From Ichthyophis bannanicus (Eukaryota > Chordata > Amphibia > Gymnophiona > Ichthyophiidae): DNA of 64,000 nt. Below are positions 55,614-64,000 of this stretch, piece by piece. Below the pieces are notes generated by a model. That model was not told the DNA's origin. It ran no database searches and saw only the letters and a list, made by a program, of their open reading frames with translations. The stretch spans positions 198,020,184 to 198,084,183 of the forward strand of contig CM066044.1 of NCBI GenBank assembly GCA_033557465.1, read 5' to 3'. Position numbers and translations under genes: made by a program. Every line of letters starts with the position of its first letter. The first letter of the stretch is position 1.

Positions 55614-56324
55614 CCCTAGGGCAGGGGTCTGCAACCTTTAAGACGTAAAGAGCCACTTGGACCCGTTTCCGAAGGGAAAAAAAAAACTGGGAGCCGCAAA
55701 ACCATTGCGACATTTAAAACAAATCTAACACTGCATATATTGTTTCTTACCTTAATGCTAAATACGACCCCCTACATTTCCTGTTAAAATTTTGGTTTTT
55801 GGCCTATACTCGCCGTATAAGACTACCCCTCTTCCTTCACACAACAAAAAAAAAAAACGCCAGAAAATATCACAACAACAAGTAACAATATTTGATTTCA
55901 AAATTATGATGATTTTGTAGTCAAATCACTAATATGAAATAAAATTATTTTTTCTACCTTTGTTGTCTGACCAATTTATTCTTTGATCATGCTGGTCCCG
56001 ATCTGAGGCTTCTGCTTTCCTGTCTTCTCTTAGCTCTCTTTCTGTGGTCTATGGTCCATCTGCCATTTCTTATCTCTTCTTTCGTTTTCTTCACTTCTTT
56101 CCATCAGCCTATTTCCAGTCCCAGTAACCCTCCCCAATATCAGCCCCTTTCCAGTCCTCACTCCCAGTACCTTCCAGTGCTAATCCCCCCTCAACCCCAT
56201 TAACAGTGCTAGCCTCCCCTAATCAGCCCAATACCAGTCCTACCCCCCATCAGCTCATTACCAGTCCTAGCCTCCCCTAATCAGCTCATTTCCAGTGCTC
56301 GTCCCCTCAACCCCATTACCAGTG

Positions 56325-57527
56325 CTCCATCCCTCCATGTCAGCCCCTCCCTCCATCCATATCAGCTCCCTCCCTCCATGTCAGCCCCCCTCCCTCCATC
56401 CATCCATATCTGCTCCCTCCCTCCATGTCAGCCCCCTCCCTCCATCCATCCATATCAGCTCCCTCCCTCCATGTCAGCCCCTCCCTCCATCCATCCATAT
56501 CAGCTCCCTCCCTCCATGTCAGCCCCTCCCTCCATGTCAGCCCCCCTCCCTCCATGTCAGCCCCCCTCCATCCCTCCATGTCAGCCCCCTCCATCCCTCC
56601 ATGTCAGCCCCCCTCCCTCCATCCATCCATATCAGCTCCCTCCCTCCATCTCTGCTCCCTCCCTCCATGTCAGCCCCCCTCCCTCCATCCATCCAATCAG
56701 CTCCCTCCCTCCATGTCAGCCCCCCTCCCTCCCTCCCTCCATGTCAGCCCCCCTCCCTCCCTCCCTCCATCCATATCTGCTCCCTCCCTCCATGTCAGCC
56801 CCTCCCTCCATGTCAGCCCCCCTCCCTCCATCCATCCATGTCAGCCCCCCTCCCTCCATGTCAGCCCCCCTCCCTCCATCCATCCCATATCTGCTCCCTC
56901 CCTCCATGTCAGCCCCCCCCTCCCTCCATCCATCCATATCAGCTCCCTCCCTCCCTCCCTCCCTCCATATCTGCTCCCTCCCTCCATGTCAGCCCCTCCC
57001 TCCATGTCAGCCCCCCTCCCTCCATCCATATCTGCTCCCTCCCTCCATGTCAGCCCCCCTCCCTCCATATCTGCTCCCTCCCTCCATGTCAGCCCCCCTC
57101 CCTCCATCCATCCATATCAGCTCCCCCCCCTCCCTCCCTCCCTGTCAGCCCCCTCCATCCATCCATATCTGCTCCCTCCCTCCATGTCAGCCCCCCTCCC
57201 TCCATCCATCCATCCATATCTGCTCCCTCCCTCCATGTCAGCCCCCCTCCCTCCATCCATCCATCCATCCATCCATATCTGCTCGCTCCCTCCATGTCAG
57301 CCCCGCCCCCCCTCCCTCCCTCCCTCCTCCTCCATCCATGTCAGCCCCCTCCCTCCCTCCCTCCCTCCCTCCATCCATCCATATCTGCTCGCTCCCTCCC
57401 TCCATGTCAGCCCCCCACCCACCATCCATAACAGCTACCTCCCTCCCTCCCTCCCTCCCTCCATCCATCCATATCAGCTCCCTCCCTCCATGTCAGCCCC
57501 CTCCATCCATCCATATCTGCTCCCTCC
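56325..57527. repeat. Pyrimidine-rich minisatellite, about 1.2 kb
   Basis: Dozens of variable units built from CTCCCTCCATGTCAGCCCC and (CCAT)n CCATATCTGCTCC or CCATATCAGCTCC. Strong strand asymmetry: almost no G except in GTCAGC, TCTGC and CAGC. Three frames stay open only because the units lack stop codons. Not a gene. Confidence 0.92.
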
Positions 57528-57779
57528 CTTCTTCTGCAGCCGCGGCTCTCTGCCTCTTAGGGAACCGCGGCTGTGCTTTTAAAATCATCTCGGAGCCCTT
57601 CCTGTCTTGACGGGCTCCGTGCAGCATTGTCCCGCCTCCAAAGGAAGTGGTAAACAACTTCCTTTAGAGGCGGGACAATGCTGCACGGAGCCCGTCAAGA
57701 CAGGAAGGGCTCCGAGATGATTTTAAAAGCACAGCCGCGGTTCCCTAAGAGGCAGGGAACCGCGGCTGCAGAAGAAGGG
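57528..57779. repeat. Near-perfect palindrome, arms about 120 bp
   Basis: 57528-57648 pairs with 57657-57779 across a loop of about 8 bases. Key blocks: CTGCAGCCGCGG, AAAATCATCTCGGAGCCC and GTGCAGCATTGTCCCGCC. It sits next to the right end of the hAT element. Confidence 0.9.
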
Positions 57780-57911
57780 AGGGAGCCCATAACGCCATAA
57801 ATACCGGGCGGGCGGGCGGGCAGTGTGCTCCGGAGCCGCGGCAAAGGTGAGAAAGAGCCGCATGCGGCTCCGGAGCCGCGGGTTGCCGACCCCTGCCCTA
57901 GGGGAAGAAAG

Positions 57912-58290
57912 AGTAGTTACTCAACTGTAACAGGTGTTCTCCAGGAGCAGCAGGAATCAGTCCTCACTTATGGGTGTCATCGACGCCAATGAAGCCCCAG
58001 CAGAGCATTTCCCCAGCTTTCCATGAAAGCCTTTGGGAATGCTGGCACGCATGCGCGGTTTCCTTCCCGCCTAAAGGTGCCATCTTACCTCAGTCAAATG
58101 ACATAGCTAAGAACAGCACACAAAAATGAAAAAATAAACTATGTACAACTGCAACTCCAAGGGGAGGAGGGAGGGTAGTGAGGACTGATTCCTGCTGCTC
58201 CTGGAGAACACCTGTTACAGGTGAGTAACTACTCTTTCTCCAGGACCAAGCAGGACGTCAGTCCTCACTTATGGGTGACTCCCCAGCTCT
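57912..58290. repeat. Element H 3' hairpin and internal complementary region
   Basis: Arms 57912-57967 and 58178-58233 pair with one or two mismatches. ACTACTCTTTCTCCAGGACC (58228-58247) is the joined-end signature, identical in form to element C. Confidence 0.87.
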
Positions 58291-58412
58291 GGGCTACGAG
58301 GAACCCAGGCTGAACAAGAGAACTCCCTCTAGTCTCAGCAACACAGTAAAGGCTTTGCAAGGACACACCCTCCACAGGTAGCCCAACCAGAGGGCAGCAG
58401 GGCAGGAGTTGC

Positions 58413-58750
58413 CTAGACCTCAAAGAGATTCCGGAGTACTGCTTTGCCAAAAGCACTGTCCCTACGGGACTCCCTCTCCAGACAGTAGTGGGCTGCAAAA
58501 GTCTGGCTTGAAGACCAAGTAGCAGACCTGCAGATGTCTTGCAATGGAACAGAGCAGAGGTGAGCCACTGATGCAGCCATTGCCCTCACACGGTGGGCCG
58601 TGACCCTACCCTGCAAAGGAAGATCAGCCGCCTTGTAAGCCCAGGTGATACAGTCAGCCACCCAGATGGACAAGGTACGCTTGGACACAGGCCTCCCCAA
58701 GTTATTGGGGTCAAAAGAAAGGAAGAGCTGAGAAGCCTTCCTGTGACCTT
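58413..58750 (-). pseudogene. Element H tyrosine recombinase, C-terminal part
   Basis: HRKASQLFLSFDPNNLG, VSKRTLSIWVADCITWAYK, VTAHRVRAMAASVAHL (HxxR), FAAHYCLERESRRDSAFG (Tyr), ending RNLFEV. Open in itself. It is separated from its N-terminal part (60123-60870) by the solo LTR, exactly between TQG and HRK. Confidence 0.85.
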
Positions 58751-60122
58751 TGTCACCAGTAGTCCGCCCGTAGCTTCAGCATACGGGGTTAGGTAGCCTG
58801 GAGACCTTTTATTGAAAGGTTAAGAGTGTATTTGTGGACCTTTTCAATAAGTTGTAGTCGTGAATCGAGTGGTTCAGGCAAAGACAGGCTTTTAATTCCC
58901 CTCCCGGGGCGGATTCAAACACAAAGTAACATAGGAACAAAAAGCCATACACTCTGGCATAAGGTAGGAAAAATAACTTATAACAGCTTCCAACTTAAAT
59001 CACAAATGGTACGGTATTCATTGCATACAGTCCCTTGGTATTAGGAAATAAAGTCCTGTGCTTCTCAACTGCCAGTTGACCAGCTTCTTCGGGATATCTG
59101 GCTCAGCACAGTGAAATCCTATCATTTGTAACTGTTAACGTACAATCCATCTGAGTATCAGATAACTCTTCATCTGGAGGATCAATTAGCATTGACTCAG
59201 GCTGGCTATCGGCTGAATACAACTTCTGCCTAGTATACAACGTTTCCAGATTATTCTCTGCTGTCTGTTCCAGAGGCTTCTCTATTATTGCCTCTATGAG
59301 GTAAGGATCAGCTTTACTATATCTCTTGGCATAGCTCAGAGGAGAGTCATATTCTTTATAGTTCTTATGAGAGAAATTCTTATAACTACTTTTACAAGGA
59401 TTATACAGCCTACCTTCTGGCTTTGAGGCAGGAGAAAGTCCGTGCACAGCTCTCTCAGGATGGGGTTTAAACCTCAGAGGTTTTTCTCTGTATTCTGGCT
59501 GCTCACCCTCTTCTTCTGACATACAAATGTCTTGCACTGTATATCTTTCACTCCTTGGAGCTTGTAAGTGCTTCCCAGCTATCCCCACTGGTAACTTCTC
59601 CCTTTGGGTGCCTTCACCATAGGATAAATACCTGGAGTTTTGGTCAAAGGGTTTTTGTGCCCTGCTCCTCCAGTTATTCCTGTCAGCTGCTTTCTGTCTC
59701 TCTCTCTCACATTCAGAATCAGAATCCACTGAATCACTTACATACGTTTTCCTTTCACACTGGGACAGACGCTGCTTCCAAGAGCCAGACCTCAGCTTGC
59801 ACAAAATTTCCAGCTGGTTCTGTTCTCCGTCTTCCCTGTTCTTCCCCTTGCTGTTCCCTTTGCTGTTGCTAAACTCTAATGAACGTTTCTTATACGTTTG
59901 CTTGGGAGCTAATCTAGCCCTTCCCCTTCCCAGGTGAAAGCTATCAGGCCCAGGAGATGGGGATTGTTTGCTAGCTGGGCGGGGTTCCCGCCCTCGTGGC
60001 TGGGATTGTTTGTGTTGCTCCTGGCAACTGGGTGTCCTGAGCTTATCCTTCCTACCAGAAACAGCCCTACTGCACTCAGGTTCCTCTGTTTCCATATCAC
60101 AGGATGTCTTTTCCCCATTACA
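58751..60122 (-). mobile_element. Solo LTR of a gypsy-like element
   Basis: 1372 bp, reading on the minus strand TGTAATGGGG to GGTGACA. Direct target copies CCTT (58747-58750 and 60123-60126), possibly ACCTT with one shared base. It has AATAAA near the end (complement at 58808-58813) and a TATA-like TTATAAGTT near 58980. There is no internal domain, primer site or second LTR, so it is a solo LTR left by recombination, or an unusual single-unit insertion. It carries a long ORF. Confidence 0.8.
59103..60095 (-). CDS. LTR-encoded ORF, 330 codons, function unknown
   Basis: Starts METEEPECSRAVSGRKDK and ends MLIDPPDEELSDTQMDC plus a short tail. Highly charged, rich in Lys, Arg, Glu, Ser, Gln, with clusters such as DSDSECERERQKAADRNN; no signal peptide or membrane segment. 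The frame is open from LTR base 1, nine codons before the Met, in the phase where TGT is the first codon. The LTR at 737-1708 has an ORF of similar length in the same phase with a similar start (SSGRNKK against SGRKDK) and end (MDCSL against MDCTL). It is not a known LTR protein to me. Confidence 0.7.
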   Translation of the reverse strand: METEEPECSRAVSGRKDKLRTPSCQEQHKQSQPRGREPRPASKQSPSPGPDSFHLGRGRARLAPKQTYKKRSLEFSNSKGNSKGKNREDGEQNQLEILCKLRSGSWKQRLSQCERKTYVSDSVDSDSECERERQKAADRNNWRSRAQKPFDQNSRYLSYGEGTQREKLPVGIAGKHLQAPRSERYTVQDICMSEEEGEQPEYREKPLRFKPHPERAVHGLSPASKPEGRLYNPCKSSYKNFSHKNYKEYDSPLSYAKRYSKADPYLIEAIIEKPLEQTAENNLETLYTRQKLYSADSQPESMLIDPPDEELSDTQMDCTLTVTNDRISLC

Positions 60123-60870
60123 CCTTGCGTACGTTCAAGGTAGAAGGATAAGGCCCTCCTACAGTCCAAGGTATGGAGAACTGTTTCAGCCTGACTCGCA
60201 TGAGGCCTAGGGAAGAAAGTAGGAAGAACCACCTCCTGGTTGAGGTGGAAAGAGGAGACAACCTTAGGAAGGAACTTAGGGTGAGTCCTGAGGACCACCC
60301 TGTTCTTATAGAACCTGGTGTAAGGTCTATCACAGACCAAGGCCTGAAGCTCACTCACTCTCCTAGCCGAAGTAAGGGCTATCAGAAAGAGAGTCTTCCA
60401 GGAAAGGAAGCATAAAGGGCAAGTAGCCATAGGCTCAAAAGGTAGGCGAGTCAGTTGCTGCAAAACCACATTAAGCTCCCACTCAGGAGCAGGAGGACGT
60501 ATGGGAGGTTGGAGCAGAAGCAAGCCCCTGAGAAACCTAGACACCAAAGGGTGCACAGACAAGGAATGGCCCTCAACTAGGGAGTGGTGAGCTGCCAAAG
60601 CAGAGAGGTGGACCCGAACAGAGTTGGACTTGAGACCCTGATTGGACAAGTGCAGCAGGTACTGAAGCACTACTGACACAGTACAGGAGAAAGGATCCTC
60701 AGCACGCAGCTGACACCACACAGAGAACCTTTTCCACCTGAGAGCATAGGTCTTCCTAGTGGATTGTTTCCGGGAGGCTAGGAGAACCTCCTCAACCTCA
60801 GGAGGCAGGCCCCAGGGAGCCAACACTACCCTTGCAGCCTCCATGCCATCAGATAAAGAGCTTTGAGATT
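60123..60870 (-). pseudogene. Element H tyrosine recombinase, N-terminal part
   Basis: KQSTRKTYALRWKRFSVWC, LLHLSNQGLKSNSVRVHLSA, PIRPPAPEWELNVVLQQL, TSARRVSELQALVCDRPY (first catalytic Arg), LDCRRALSFYLERTQG, then the LTR. No stop in this part: EVEEVLLASRK is intact here, unlike in C. Confidence 0.85.
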
Positions 60871-62740
60871 GGGATGCAGCAAGGAGCCCTGATCCTGAGA
60901 GAGAAGGTTGGGTTGCAATCCCAGAGGCAGAGGCAGATCCACTGCCAGCTGAAGCAGGAGGGGGAACCAAGGCTGCCTTGGCCACCTGGGAGCTACCAGG
61001 AGGACTGAGGCCCTGTCTCGTAGAATCTTGAACAGTGTTCGGGCCACCAGAGGGGTGGGAGGAAATGCATAGAGTAGGCCCTGAGTCCAGGGAATCAGAA
61101 AAGCATCTGCTGCTACTCTCAGAGGATGCGGTTGCCTGGAGCAGAACCTTGGCAGCTGGTTGTTCAGTGGACTGGCCAAGAAGTCTATGGAGGGAAGCCC
61201 CCATCTCAAGAAAATCTTTTGAACCACTAAAGGATGTAGCTGCCACTCGTGTGGTTGCAGAATCCTGCTCAATCTGTCCGCCAGGGAATTCTCCTGGCCT
61301 GGAAGATAGACTGCTTTGAGGAGCATGTTGTGTTTCAGGGCAAAGGAACAGAGGTCCTGGGCCTCCTGGCAAAGGGGCTGGGAACCAGTTCCGCCCTGTT
61401 TGTTGACATAGAACATGGCTACCTGGTTGTCTGTCTGGATCAAGACAGACACACTGTTGTGCCAGGGAAGCAGTAAAGGCCTTGAGGGCCAAGCGGATAG
61501 CTCTGAGTTCCAGTAGATTGATCTGCTGGGACGCCTCCCAAGGAGACCACAGGCCCTGGGTGCACTTGTCTAGGCAATGTGCTCCCCAACCCTGTAGAGA
61601 GGCATCAGTGGTTAGGACCACTGTATGAGGTGGGATCTGAAAAGGCACCCCTACCAGAAGATTGGGGGGGTGTAACCACCAGCTGAGGGAGGCCAGGAAA
61701 CGGTGGGACACTCTGATCCTGTCTCTGAGACTGCCTGAGGCTTGTGACCACTGAGTCCGAAGGCACCACTGGGCAGGTCTCATATTGAGCCTGGCATTGG
61801 GGTCACCTGTACTGTCGACGCCATGTGGCCCAGAAGCCTGAGACAGAGTCTGGCGGAGACCAAGGACCTGTGCAGAAATTTGTTGGCGAGGTCCATGAGC
61901 CTTTGTGCTCGGTCCACTGGTAAGAATGCTCTTGCCAGCTGAGAATCCAACCTTGCCCCTATGAACTCCAAGTTCTGGGAGGGGAGCAAAGTGGACTTTG
62001 CGAAGTTGATGACAAAGCCCACCTTTTGGAGCAGTTCTATGGTCCTGTTGGTGGCCTGTTGAACTTCCAGGGAAGTTTGGCCTCTGATGAGCCAGTCGTC
62101 TAGATAAGGAAACACAAAGATGCCCTGATTTCTCAGGTAGGCTGCCACCACTGCCAGGCACTTTGTAAACACCCTGGGAGCGGAGGTCAGTCCAAAAGGC
62201 AGTACTCTGTACTGATAATGGTTTCCTCCCACAATGAACCTGAGGTACTTTCTGTGGTCTGGATGAATAAGGATTTGAGTGTAAGCATCCTTTAGATCTA
62301 AAGAGCAAAGCCAATCTCCCTGCTGGAGGTAGGGCAGAAGTGTTCCAAGAGTAAGCATCTTGAACTTCTCTTTCACTAGAAACTTGTTTAGGTTTCTGAG
62401 ATCCAAAATGGGTCGAAGACCACCGGTTCTTTTTGACACCAGGAAATACCTGGAGTAAAACCCGTGACCTTGGAAGTGGGGAGGCACAGGCTCCACCGCC
62501 TTGTCCAGCAACAGACCCTTTAGCTCCTGGAGGAGAAGGGCTGTATGCAGGGGAGGCCGGAAAGGCTCCCCTGGGAAGTGTGGCGGAGGCAGTTGGTGAA
62601 AGTGCAGGGCATAGCCTTGATGGACTATGTCCAGCACCCAACTGTCCTGGGTTATCAAGGGCCACTTGTGGGCGAACAAGGCTAGGCGGCCTCCTGTGCA
62701 GGGCTGGGTCTGCAAAGGAAGGTATGGCTATACTCAAGGA
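60826..62740 (-). pseudogene. Element H reverse transcriptase/RNase H, frameshifted
   Basis: RT (62715-61790): KRTGGLRPILDLRNLNKFL, SLDLKDAYTQILIHPDHR, LTSAPRVFTKCLAVV, YLDDWLIRGQ. The middle part (about 61800-61450) is in another frame: TTDASLQGWGAHCLDK, LELRAIRLALKAF. RNase H end (61452-60826): QTDNQVAMFYVNKQGG, ADRLSRILQPHEW, LLVAPRWPRQPW. Two or three indels, near 62700, 61800 and 61450. Confidence 0.83.
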
Positions 62741-62741
62741 G

Positions 62742-64000
62742 TCAAAAACCCCCACCCTGCTGAGTGGGAGCAGGGGCTGCAGGCTTGGGGGTCCTCTGCC
62801 TACGGGGCCCATTACCCTGGCCCTTGGCTTGCTGACCCTGGGGGGCAGCTTGGGCAGCCGGATATTGTGGGTACTGTTTGTAGGCAGTGCCCTTCTTCGG
62901 GTAAAAGGACTTTTTACCCGAGCCCTTCTTCTTCTGAGAAGGGGCAGAGGTCTTCCTCGACAGCCTTGTCCTCGTGAGGTGCTCCGTCTCGAGCTGAGCG
63001 GCCTTCTCGGCCACAGGCTTGTCAAAAAGGTTTTCACCTCGGCAAGGGACATCGACCAACTTGTCCTGAACCCATGGCTCGAGGTCCGATGACTGCAGCC
63101 ATGCCTGGCGTCGGGCCGTGATGCCGGCTGCCGCTACTCGGGCCGAAGCCTCGAAGCCATCGTAGGCGGCGCGGGACATGAACTTAGAGCATTCCCAGAT
63201 CCTCGAAGACAAGGACTTAAAACTCTGCAAGGGTTCCCCGGAGGGACCAGCAGAGAATCCGGCCAACTCCTTGGCCAGGTCCAGTAAATACATGCCCATG
63301 TACAGCTGGTAAGTCTGGACACAGCAAGCAAGCATCGAGCCCTGAAAGCACTTTCTACCGACGCCATCAAGGCTTCGGGCTTCCCTACCAGGAGGCACCG
63401 CGGAGTGCATCTTCTGACTCTTCAGATCATGCATGGCCGATTTCACAACCATGGAATGGTGTGGTAGCTGTGTTTTCTGGAAGCCAGGACTCTTCCGGAG
63501 CCGATAGATGGAATCGACTCGCTTGCTCAAAACCTGCGCCGAGGCCGGTGCCTCCCACATCCGGAAGAGGAGCCGTTCCAGCATCGGAGGAACCAGGACA
63601 GTAAAGGCCTCCTTCGGAGGAGAGTCATACTGCAGAGCATCGAGCTCCTCGGCTCGAGGCTCTTCCTCAGGGTCAGCCGGGAGAGCCAGGGCAGCAGCCA
63701 TATCCCGGATAAACTCCGAGAACCTAGTATCCTCCGGAGGGGATCTACTCTGGGGCTCAGACTCAGGTGAGTCCGAAGGGACACACCGAGTCTTGAAGGT
63801 GTCAGGAGACTCCTCGTCTTCGGTCTCCCAAGCAGACTCGTCCGATTGTCGAGTCTAGGTCTGACCCCACGGGGCCTATAGGCACCCGCCCCGACGCCGG
63901 TGGCAGCAGTGTCGAGACCCTCGGTCCCGAACGGGAGGTCGAGGGAGACCTCGACCGAGGACAACCTCGAGCCGCAAAGGACTCGAGTATCGGCTTGGTC
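62742..64000 (-). pseudogene. Element H gag, cut by the window edge
   Basis: EEPRAEELDALQYDSPPKEA, SPGFQKTQLPHHSMVVKSAM, GREARSLDGVGRKCFQGS, SRAAYDGFEASARVAAAG, PCRGENLFDKPVAEKAAQLE and a basic Lys/Gln/Gly tail ending TQQGGGF, with TTT-TGA-C stop at 62742-62744. Open for 319 codons; upstream sequence (63700-64000) is in other frames. The zinc module would be beyond the edge. Confidence 0.82.

Larger units (their letters stand above)
55622..57895. mobile_element. hAT-Charlie-like non-autonomous element
   Basis: Ends CAGGGGTCTGCAACC and GGTTGCCGACCCCTG are inverted repeats of the Charlie type. An exact 8-bp duplication CCCTAGGG flanks it (55614-55621 and 57896-57903). No transposase frame was found. 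The 2.27 kb interior holds an AT-rich stretch, a minisatellite (56325-57527) and a long palindrome (57528-57779). It was mobilised, if at all, by a transposase encoded elsewhere. Confidence 0.88.
57912..64000 (-). mobile_element. DIRS element H, partial at the window edge
   Basis: Left end AGTAGTTACTCAACTG at 57912 after AAAG. Same subfamily as C. It contains recombinase, RT/RNase H and most of gag; the right terminal repeat lies beyond 64000. A gypsy-like solo LTR (58751-60122) splits the recombinase gene. It appears inserted in element G a few bases from the hAT duplication. Confidence 0.88.

Noticed and set aside
56295..57610. Three long Pro/Ser/His/Leu-rich frames (370-410 codons)
   Set aside because: They lie in a CTCC/CCAT minisatellite; all three frames are open because the unit lacks stops. 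No start context or family match.
59909..63052. A single 1047-codon frame on the minus strand
   Set aside because: It joins the recombinase frame of DIRS H, its overlap over RT and the first bases of the solo LTR. It is not one gene; the LTR insertion created the C-terminus.
1..64000. CRISPR arrays, bacterial operons, integrative elements
   Set aside because: No spaced direct-repeat arrays of that type, no prokaryotic gene order and no ribosome binding sites; the repeats are eukaryotic transposons and satellites.

Overview
This is a repeat-dense piece of a vertebrate nuclear genome. I see no host protein-coding gene and no stand-alone RNA gene. Nearly all recognisable sequence is transposable element: at least eight DIRS-type tyrosine-recombinase retrotransposons (called A to H here, plus two gag fragments), Ty3/gypsy LTR material, LINEs of the CR1/L2-like, L1 and RTE-BovB groups, hAT elements, a tRNA-headed SINE and fold-back repeats. 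So many DIRS copies together with L1, CR1 and RTE-BovB suggests an amphibian, plausibly a caecilian. That is inference from the repeat mix; nothing here names the species.

Layout. 1-2160: 3' end of a gypsy-like element (RT connection, RNase H, polypurine tract, 3' LTR). 2235-3037: DIRS gag fragment. 3038-6828: no genes. 6829-18106: DIRS A, split by a younger DIRS B (11455-17060). 18711-19111: large fold-back. 19195-19875: CR1 and DIRS fragments. 19876-27640: a CR1 LINE interrupted by a hAT MITE (20507-20851) and by complete DIRS C (21375-27126). 28549-36918: a MITE split by DIRS D, which holds a LINE that itself holds an inverted L1 copy. 37510-40428: RTE-BovB, CR1 and SINE copies. 40429-43091: DIRS E. 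43100-44413: L1 3' end. 46938-52478: DIRS F. 52560-52687: CR1 3' end. 52688-55613: DIRS G, which has lost its coding capacity. 55622-57895: hAT element with a 1.2 kb minisatellite and a 120-bp-arm palindrome. 57912-64000: DIRS H, running off the window and carrying a solo LTR (58751-60122).

The DIRS copies share one plan, all read on the minus strand: short 5' terminal repeat, gag with an N-terminal CxxC zinc module, RT/RNase H with YLDD, tyrosine recombinase with R, HxxR and Y, then a 3' end made of an internal complementary region and a hairpin. The internal complementary region equals the reverse complement of the two ends joined head to tail, as expected for the circular DIRS intermediate.

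The points most worth following are: (1) an LTR-encoded ORF of about 325-340 codons, open from the first LTR base, present in two divergent gypsy-like LTRs and in frame with the upstream pol in one of them; (2) a conserved TTT-stop-C at the gag end of the DIRS copies, with pol in the +1 frame in five of them; (3) an exact empty-site comparison for DIRS C that defines AAAG as its target; (4) a DIRS copy with good termini but an eroded interior.
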